Of a stretch of 11,865 nucleotides of DNA, positions 6,552-11,865 are shown piece by piece. A model generated the notes under the pieces. It searched no databases, was not told where the DNA came from, and saw only the letters and a list, made by a program, of their open reading frames with translations. The DNA is from JBOGJI01 sp050747865 (GTDB lineage Bacteria; Acidobacteriota; Thermoanaerobaculia; Multivoradales; JAHEKO01): the NCBI GenBank assembly GCA_050747865.1, contig JBOGJI010000035.1, positions 1-11,865 on the forward strand, given 5' to 3'. Both the position numbers and the translations under genes were made by a program. Within the stretch, counting starts at the first letter, position 1. Every line of letters starts with the position of its first letter.

Positions 6552-7136
6552 ATGGGGGCCGCAACGGATCGCATCGACCATCGGCGGTACACCGTTGCTG
6601 AGTATGTGCAGCTCGAGCAGTACAGCAATGTGCGTCACGAGTACGTCGACGGGCAGATCTTCGCGCTGGCCGGTGGTACGCCCGAGCACAGCACGTATGC
6701 CGCCAACGTCATCGGGATACTGACGGCCCAGCTTCGCGGGCGACCGTGCCGGGTGCAGACGTCGGACGGGCGCATTCGGGTCCGGGCGACCGGGCTGATT
6801 ACGTACCCGGACGTCAGTGTCGTCTGCGGCCGCGCCGAGATCGATTCCGAGGATGCAGATGCGATCGTCAACCCCACGCTCGTCGTGGAGGTCACCAGCC
6901 CGAGCCCGGACGACTACGATCGCGGCGAGAAGCTCGACCACTATCAACGGATCCCGGCGCTTCGCGAAATCCTGTTCGTGGCGTACGAAGAGCCGCGTCT
7001 AGATCTCGTGCGGCGCGGAACCGGCGGCGGGTGGTCTCGATCGTCGGCGTCGAGCGGTGCCTCGCTTCGGCTCGAGTCGCTGGATTGCGAGATCGCTGTC
7101 GACGCGGTCTACCTCGATCCACTGCGAGCCAGCTGA
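6552..7136 (+). CDS. Uma2-family (DUF820) putative restriction-endonuclease-fold protein
   Basis: The 194-residue length is typical of the family. Family landmarks in order are YTVAEYVQLEQ (13-23), RHEYVDGQIFALAGGTPEHS (28-47), TYPDVSVVC (84-92), LVVEVTSPSPDDYDRGEKLDHY (110-131) and REILFVAYEEPRLDLV. E30, D87, E113 and K127 fit the PD-(D/E)xK-like nuclease core, so the putative active site is complete. Biological role and substrate of Uma2 proteins are poorly established; they are common in mobile or accessory regions and often occur alone. I chose ATG 6552 because family similarity begins right after it. A longer frame from 6414 would run through the vapBC operator and adds no family-like residues. 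The gene is divergent from vapBC with 170 bp between the start codons. It precedes the S8 protease by 121 bp but is probably separate, because that gene has its own Shine-Dalgarno and a different function. Confidence 0.85.
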   Translation: MGAATDRIDHRRYTVAEYVQLEQYSNVRHEYVDGQIFALAGGTPEHSTYAANVIGILTAQLRGRPCRVQTSDGRIRVRATGLITYPDVSVVCGRAEIDSEDADAIVNPTLVVEVTSPSPDDYDRGEKLDHYQRIPALREILFVAYEEPRLDLVRRGTGGGWSRSSASSGASLRLESLDCEIAVDAVYLDPLRAS

Positions 7137-7245
7137 CCCGCCGGCGAGGCGGTCAGCGGCAGGCCGGGTCGTATTGAACCGTTTGTGAGACGCGCCCGAC
7201 TCACGGGTGGAGGCGTGTCCACGTAGAGCGCGACGAGCGGCGCGC

Positions 7246-7251
7246 AGGAGG
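7246..7251 (+). promoter_or_regulatory. Strong Shine-Dalgarno fixing the S8 protease start
   Basis: AGGAGG lies 6 nt before the ATG at 7258 and selects that start over the in-frame GTG at 7207. It is the only well-spaced Shine-Dalgarno found among the genes of this window. Confidence 0.8.
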
Positions 7252-7257
7252 GAAGCC

Positions 7258-10200
7258 ATGAATCCAGGGCAGGTGATCGCTCCATCCAGAACTGTCAGCA
7301 CGCGCGGGCGCCGACCGGGGACGCGCTCCTTCAAGGGCGCCTTGCTGCTCGCGCTGCTGACCGCTGTGCCCTCCGCCGCGCGCGAGGCCGAGACTCGTGC
7401 CCTCGAGGAGGGAGCCGTGCTCTCGCCGGCCGACGATCAAGGCCGCTTCGTCCACCTGATCGAGTTCGCCGAGCCCGGCCTGCTGCGCCGGGTGGCGAAG
7501 GCGCCGCGCGAGCGCTTCGATCCGGAGAGCCCGGAGGCCGTCGCCGCCAGGACGGAGGTGATGGCCGAGCAGGCCGCCCACCTTCGGGACATGACCGCCG
7601 CGCTGGGCCGGACGCCGGAGGTCACCCACTACTACCTGGTGACTCACAGCGGCCTCGCCACCCGGCTGACGCCCGAGGAGGCGGCGATCCTACGCCGTCT
7701 GCCCGGCGTGGTGTCGGTCGAGCGCGAGCGGGTCTACGAGCCGACCACCTACCGCGGCCCGACCTTCATCGGCGCCGACTCGATCTGGGACGGCACCGCC
7801 ACGCCGGACATGACGGCCACCCGCGGCGAGGACATGGTCATCGCCGTGCTCGACACCGGGGTCGACTCGACCCATCCGTCGTTCGCCAACGACGCGGCCT
7901 GCGGCCACGGCGGCGGCGATCCGGACAAGTTGATCAGTTTTCTCGACTGCGCCACCACCGACCTGGACGGCCTGTGCAACGGCCCCGCCCCCAACGACCT
8001 CGACGGCCACGGCAGCCACACCGCCAGCACCGCGGGAGGAAACACTCTGGACGACACAGCCTCGCCGCCGCCGCCGGTGCCGCCGGGGTTCGACAGCATC
8101 TCTGGCGTCGCGCCCTGCGCCCGTCTGCGCACCTACAAGGTCTGTCCGGCCCAGTGCCCCGGCGCCCAGATCCAGGCCGGCATGAACAGCGTGCTGCTGC
8201 ACGGCGACGTGGACGTGATGAACTTCTCGATCTCCGGCGGCACCAGCCCGTGGAACGACAACGACCGCCGCAAGCTCGACCTGGTGGACGCTGGCGTCCT
8301 GGTTGCTGCCTCCGCCGGCAACACCAGTGCGACGGTTCCCAATCCGGTCGGCAATGTGGGGCACCGCGGCCCCTGGGTGATGACCGTGGCGGCCTCCACC
8401 CACGACGGGGTCTCCGGCCTCTTGTCGGCGAGCGGCCCCGGCGCGCCGCCTCCCGGCACCCAGAACATCGGCATGGTCCGCGGCAGTGATTCGCCGATCG
8501 CGGATCCGTTGAACGACTTCCCGATCCGCCACTTCACCGAGCAGGACCCGACGATGGAGGGCTGTACCACCACGATCCCGCCGTTCCCCGCCGGTTTCTT
8601 CGACGGCGCCGCGGCGCTGATCCACCGCGGGACCTGCAGCTTCACCGAGAAGATCACCAACGCCTTCAACGCCGGGGCCGACATGGTGATCATCCGCAAC
8701 AACACGACGGTGAGCGTCGCCATGTCGACGCCGGACCAGCCGGGGATCCCCGCCTACAGCATCGATCAGATCCCCGGCAACGAGCTGGTGGCCTTCGTCG
8801 ACGCCAACCCGAGCACCGCCACCATCGACACGGAGCCCAAGGGCGACTTCCTGGCCGGCTTCAGCCTCCGCGGCCCCACCCCGGCGCCGCTGCAGGACCT
8901 CACCAAGCCTGACATCACCGGCCCCGGCGTGAGCATCCTCGCCGCCGTGCCCGTGGCCCTCGGCGCCTACGGCAACATCAGCGGCACCTCCATGTCCAGC
9001 CCGCACCTCGCCGGCGCCGCGACCCTGGTGCGCGCGGTGCGGCCCGACTGGACGGTCTCGGAGGTCAAGTCGGCGCTGATGATGACCGCCTTCGAGGACG
9101 GCACCAAGGAGAACGGCTCGACCCCCTGGGACGCCGACGACGTGGGCAGCGGCCGCGCCTACCTGACCAAGGCGGCGCTCTCGGGCCTGGTGATGGACGA
9201 GATCTTCGACAACTACCTGGCGGCCAATCCGGCCACCGGCGGCGACGTCAAGACCCTGAACATCCCGGCGGTGCGCAACATGGACTGCACGCCGAGCTGC
9301 TCGTGGACGCGCACGGTGCGCAACACCGTGACCGACTTCCCGACGAGCTGGACCGCAACCGGCATCGCCATCACCCCCGGCTTCCAGATCACCATCGAGC
9401 CCGCGAGCTTCAGCTTCAGCACCGACCCCATGGAGACGCAAGAGGTCACCATCACCGCGACGCCGCTCACCGACCTGACCGGTGCGGTGGCCTTCGGCGA
9501 GGTGGTCCTGAGCGAGGTCCACGCCTACTCGCCCGACCTGCACGTCACGGTGGCGATCCGCGGCATGGGCGAGGGCGGGGAGGATCCGGACATCGGCCTG
9601 GATCCGGCCAGCATTTCGGCGACCCTGCCGCAGGGCTCGTCGGCCACCGACGAGCTGACCATCTCCAACCTCGGCGGCGCCGACCTCATCTGGAGCATCT
9701 TCGAGGACGCCGGCGCGCCGCGCGGCGGCGAGGCCTGGTCGGACGGCTTCGACACGTACGCGACCGGCAGCCAGATGCACGGCCAGGGTGGCTGGAAGGG
9801 CTGGGCCAACGACCCGGCCGCAGGGGCTCTGGTCTCCGGCGACCAGGCGCACAGCGTGCCGAACTCGGTGGAGATCGTCGGCGCCAGCGACCTGGTGCGC
9901 GAGTTCGAGGGCATCGACAGCGGCCAGTGGACGGTCACGGCCTGGCAGTTCGTGCCGACGGACTTCACCGGTCTGTCGTATTACATCCAGCTCAACAACT
10001 ACAACGACGCACAGACCGGTCTGAACTGGTCGACCCAGGTCAGCTTCAGCGGCGCCGCCAGCCTGGTGTTGAACGAGGGGGCGAGCGGCGGATCGCTGCC
10101 GCTGATCAAGGGCGAGTGGGTGGAGCTGCGGATCGAGATCGACCTCGACGCCGACACCCAGCAGTTCTTCTACGACAACCAGCTCCTGTTCTCGGGCACC

Positions 10201-11628
10201 TGGTCGGGCGAGGTGACCGGCGGTGGCGCCACGGTCTTCGACACCATCGACCTGTTCGCCAACGGCGCCTCGGCCGTCTACTACGACGACCTGTCCATCG
10301 CCCCGACCGCTCCAGGCGCCTGCGCCGGGATGAGCGACGCGCCGTGGCTCGGCGTCTCGCCCACCTCGGGGACCACGGCGCCCGCCGGCTCCTCTACGGT
10401 CGACGTCACCCTCGACGCCACCGCCCTGGAGCCCGGGGAATACGCGGCGAATCTGTGCGTCGAGAGCAACGACCCCGACGAGCCGCTCATCCCCGTGCCG
10501 GTCTCGCTGACGGTGATCGCCGGCGGCGAGCTGGCGTGCTTCGTGGCCGAGCTCGACGGAGATCAGGAGACGCCGCCGGTGCCCACCGATGCGACCGGGC
10601 ACGGAGACTTCAGCTACGACCTCGACACCCGGGAGCTGACGTGGGACATCTCGCACGACATCGACCTGAAGGAGGTGACCGCCGCCCACATCCATGTGGC
10701 GCCTATCGGCGTGCCCGGCCCGATCGTCATTCCGCTCGACCACACCGTGAACCCGATCGTCGGCTCCGCGACGCTGACCGAGCAGCAGGAGAGCGACCTG
10801 CTGAGCGAGCTCTACTACGTCAACGTCCACACCATCGCGAATTCCGGCGGCGAGATCCGCGGGCAGATCCTGCACTGCGGGCCGGAGCCGGGGGCCTTCA
10901 CGCCGATGGCGCTGGTGGTCGATCCGGAGGTCAACGCCTCCGACGGCAACGGTGTCTTCGAGCCCGGCGAGACAGTCGACGCGGCGCCGTCCTGGCGCAA
11001 CGACGGGGACTCGGCGCAGAGCCTCGCCGGCACGGCGTCGGCCTTCACGGGTCCGGCGGGCCCGGTCTACACCCTGGTCGACGGCGCGGCGGACTACGGC
11101 GTGGTCGATCCGGACGCCACGGCGAGCTGCCTGGACACCGGGGACTGCTACAGCATGAGTCTGAACGACCCCGCCTCGCGTCCGGCGACGCACTGGGAGG
11201 CGACGTTCGACGAGCTGGCGTCGGATGGGACGGCCAAGACCTGGACTCTGCACATCGGCGACAGCTTCACCGACGTGCCGCGGGCCAGCCTGTTCTACTC
11301 TTGGATCGAGACGCTGCTGCACAACGGCGTGACCGGCGGCTGTACGGGGACGACGTATTGCCCGGCGGCGGCGAACTCCCGCGACCAGATGTCGGTGTTC
11401 CTGCTCAAGGCCCTGGAGGGCTCGGGCTACACGCCGCCGGCCTGCGGCGGCGTGTTCGGCGACGTGCCGTGCCCGTCGCTGTTCGCCAACTGGATCGAGG
11501 ATCTGGTGGCGCGCGGGATCACGGCGGGCTGCGGCGGCGGCAACTACTGTCCGGCCAACCCGGTGAGCCGCGATCAGATGGCGGTCTTCCTCGCCAAGAC
11601 CTTCGGGCTCACCCTCTACGGCCCGTAG
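7258..11628 (+). CDS. Secreted subtilisin-like serine protease (S8) with PA, LamG-like, CHRD and SLH-like domains
   Basis: The 1456-residue product has an N-terminal signal peptide (RRPGTRSFK, then ALLLALLTAVPSAA, cleavage near residue 42). A propeptide of the I9-inhibitor kind spans about 55-165 and ends LPGVVSVERERVYE. The S8 triad is D199 (VLDTGVDS), H251 (DGHGSHTAS) and S578 (SGTSMSSPH); N355 (SAGN) fits the oxyanion hole. A PA domain (about 436-530, HRGTCSFTEKI) is inserted between His and Ser, as in many large subtilases. A fn3-like region covers about 620-770. A BACON-like sandwich starts at about 778 and is interrupted by a LamG-like segment (about 820-1021). A CHRD domain follows at 1091-1207, then the shared DGNGVFEPGE/WRNDG module. 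Two SLH-like repeats start at residues 1337 and 1400. It should degrade proteins outside the cell, probably complementing the M14 carboxypeptidase. Confidence 0.93.
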   Translation: MNPGQVIAPSRTVSTRGRRPGTRSFKGALLLALLTAVPSAAREAETRALEEGAVLSPADDQGRFVHLIEFAEPGLLRRVAKAPRERFDPESPEAVAARTEVMAEQAAHLRDMTAALGRTPEVTHYYLVTHSGLATRLTPEEAAILRRLPGVVSVERERVYEPTTYRGPTFIGADSIWDGTATPDMTATRGEDMVIAVLDTGVDSTHPSFANDAACGHGGGDPDKLISFLDCATTDLDGLCNGPAPNDLDGHGSHTASTAGGNTLDDTASPPPPVPPGFDSISGVAPCARLRTYKVCPAQCPGAQIQAGMNSVLLHGDVDVMNFSISGGTSPWNDNDRRKLDLVDAGVLVAASAGNTSATVPNPVGNVGHRGPWVMTVAASTHDGVSGLLSASGPGAPPPGTQNIGMVRGSDSPIADPLNDFPIRHFTEQDPTMEGCTTTIPPFPAGFFDGAAALIHRGTCSFTEKITNAFNAGADMVIIRNNTTVSVAMSTPDQPGIPAYSIDQIPGNELVAFVDANPSTATIDTEPKGDFLAGFSLRGPTPAPLQDLTKPDITGPGVSILAAVPVALGAYGNISGTSMSSPHLAGAATLVRAVRPDWTVSEVKSALMMTAFEDGTKENGSTPWDADDVGSGRAYLTKAALSGLVMDEIFDNYLAANPATGGDVKTLNIPAVRNMDCTPSCSWTRTVRNTVTDFPTSWTATGIAITPGFQITIEPASFSFSTDPMETQEVTITATPLTDLTGAVAFGEVVLSEVHAYSPDLHVTVAIRGMGEGGEDPDIGLDPASISATLPQGSSATDELTISNLGGADLIWSIFEDAGAPRGGEAWSDGFDTYATGSQMHGQGGWKGWANDPAAGALVSGDQAHSVPNSVEIVGASDLVREFEGIDSGQWTVTAWQFVPTDFTGLSYYIQLNNYNDAQTGLNWSTQVSFSGAASLVLNEGASGGSLPLIKGEWVELRIEIDLDADTQQFFYDNQLLFSGTWSGEVTGGGATVFDTIDLFANGASAVYYDDLSIAPTAPGACAGMSDAPWLGVSPTSGTTAPAGSSTVDVTLDATALEPGEYAANLCVESNDPDEPLIPVPVSLTVIAGGELACFVAELDGDQETPPVPTDATGHGDFSYDLDTRELTWDISHDIDLKEVTAAHIHVAPIGVPGPIVIPLDHTVNPIVGSATLTEQQESDLLSELYYVNVHTIANSGGEIRGQILHCGPEPGAFTPMALVVDPEVNASDGNGVFEPGETVDAAPSWRNDGDSAQSLAGTASAFTGPAGPVYTLVDGAADYGVVDPDATASCLDTGDCYSMSLNDPASRPATHWEATFDELASDGTAKTWTLHIGDSFTDVPRASLFYSWIETLLHNGVTGGCTGTTYCPAAANSRDQMSVFLLKALEGSGYTPPACGGVFGDVPCPSLFANWIEDLVARGITAGCGGGNYCPANPVSRDQMAVFLAKTFGLTLYGP
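11266..11625 (+). repeat. Two SLH-like repeats of the S8 protease
   Basis: Units begin at F.DVP codons 11266 and 11455, exactly 189 bp apart. The first matches repeat 1 of the M14 protein (FTDVPR.SLFY..IETLLH.GVTGGC). The second matches the terminal repeat (FGLTLYGP). The middle repeat seen in the other two proteins is absent. A 38-bp stretch at 11470-11507 is identical to 2009-2046 in the first gene. Confidence 0.8.
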
Positions 11629-11680
11629 CGGCCGAGCTGGTCTCGGCCGCCTTGACGGCCGACACAAGGTCGGCCGCTAC
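11625..11680. repeat. REP/BIME-like double palindrome overlapping the protease stop codon
   Basis: The outer arms GTAGCGGCCGA (11625-11635) and TCGGCCGCTAC (11670-11680) are perfect reverse complements. Inside are two hairpins. GCGGCCGAG/CTCGGCCGC (11628-11636 and 11642-11650) has a 5-nt loop. CGGCCGAC/GTCGGCCG (11656-11663 and 11669-11676) also has a 5-nt loop. The protease TAG (11626-11628) lies in the outer arm. No T-run follows, so it is not a classical terminator, but it could protect the mRNA 3' end. The core resembles palindromes that I recall as dispersed in related genomes; that cannot be checked within this window. Confidence 0.65.
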
Positions 11681-11710
11681 ACGCAAGGCGCTAGTCCACC
11701 AGCGGGAGAG

Positions 11711-11740
11711 TTGTTGCCCTACATGCTCGTAGGGTAAGCT
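11711..11740 (+). promoter_or_regulatory. Promoter with a palindrome filling its spacer
   Basis: TTGTTG (11711-11716) and TAAGCT (11735-11740) are separated by 18 bp. The spacer (11717-11734) is exactly a perfect inverted repeat, CCCTAC-ATGCTC-GTAGGG. The -10 ends 9 nt before the ATG at 11750, and no Shine-Dalgarno is seen, so the leader would be very short. A palindrome between -35 and -10 is a common place for a repressor or a MerR-type activator to act; which one, if either, is unknown. Confidence 0.5.
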
Positions 11741-11749
11741 TGTAGAGCC

Positions 11750-11865
11750 ATGTCGAGACACGCGGGAATCGTGACTGTGCCCCACCTGGACACCGAGGTG
11801 AAGCTCGATCCGATCTCCGTCAAGGTCGCCCACCTGAGGGAGTTCTTCGGGTCCAACGCGCGCGT
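11750..11865 (+). CDS. Start of an unrecognised gene, running off the window
   Basis: The ATG at 11750 opens a frame with no stop through the final base. The 38 complete codons begin MSRHAGIVTVPHLDTEVKL and include a later VAHLREFFGSNAR. Nearly all codons end in G or C, as in the sure genes, which supports real coding. There is no signal peptide or membrane segment in the visible part, so the product is probably cytoplasmic, unlike the large proteins before it. I do not recognise the family. A promoter-like sequence with an internal palindrome sits immediately upstream, so the gene seems to be its own transcription unit, separated from the protease by the double-hairpin repeat. Confidence 0.6.
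   Translation, partial: MSRHAGIVTVPHLDTEVKLDPISVKVAHLREFFGSNAR

Noticed and set aside
7189..7206. GTGAG/CTCAC inverted repeat before the S8 gene
   Set aside because: Five-base arms with a 10-nt gap are expected by chance at this scale, and no promoter elements accompany it.
7207..7257. GTG start for the S8 protease at 7207
   Set aside because: AGGAGG at 7246-7251, 6 nt before the ATG at 7258, selects the later start and gives a normal signal peptide.
7690..11667. Very long open frame (1325 codons) on the minus strand opposite the S8 protease
   Set aside because: Its translation is Arg/Gly/Val/His-rich without domains. Long antisense frames are expected opposite GC-rich genes with biased third positions, and the plus strand carries an unmistakable protease.
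1..11865. CRISPR array, tRNA, rRNA or transposase
   Set aside because: No regularly spaced short repeats, no cloverleaf or rRNA-like stretches and no transposase motifs were recognised on either strand by eye.

Overview
The window is very GC-rich, with strong G/C preference at third codon positions. It carries large secreted multidomain enzymes ending in S-layer-homology (SLH)-like repeats of the form F.DVP...WIE.L...GVTGGC....YCP...SRDQMAVFLL. This repeat style, together with VapBC and Uma2 genes, suggests an Acidobacteriota-like (possibly Thermoanaerobaculia-like) genome. That assignment is an inference from protein style, because no marker gene is present.

Layout. (1) Positions 1-2356 hold a secreted, SLH-bearing protein of unknown function. 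Its signal peptide is cut off by the window edge, and its C-terminal module has lost about 338 bp out of frame. (2) Positions 2357-2685 are a regulatory and decay zone. Two perfect 9-bp-arm palindromes are followed at once by the first 46 codons of a DUF4172-type Fic protein, which then stops. (3) Positions 2686-5634 encode a secreted M14 zinc carboxypeptidase with a Hydin/SPD-2-like beta domain and three SLH-like repeats. (4) Positions 5693-6381, on the minus strand, are a VapB/VapC toxin-antitoxin pair with an apparently leaderless promoter and three alternating operator half-sites. (5) Positions 6552-7136 encode a Uma2-family nuclease-fold protein. (6) Positions 7258-11628 encode a 1456-residue S8 subtilisin-like protease with PA, beta-sandwich, LamG-like and CHRD domains and two SLH-like repeats. 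(7) Positions 11625-11680 form a REP/BIME-like double hairpin overlapping the protease stop codon. (8) Positions 11711-11865 hold a promoter with a palindrome in its spacer and the start of an unrecognised gene that leaves the window.

How it fits together. The three large proteins share one C-terminal module: a DGNGVFEPGE loop, a WRNDG segment, a Cys-containing linker and then SLH-like repeats with a 189-bp period. They look like cell-surface or exported degradative proteins built by moving catalytic heads onto a common anchor. Between them sit small mobile-type modules (Fic remnant, VapBC, Uma2), so the stretch reads as a surface-hydrolase locus with accessory insertions and local decay. The most notable points are the decayed Fic gene that keeps an intact twin-palindrome control region, the exact 338-bp deletion in the first gene, and the repeated pattern of -10-like boxes only 6-11 nt before start codons.
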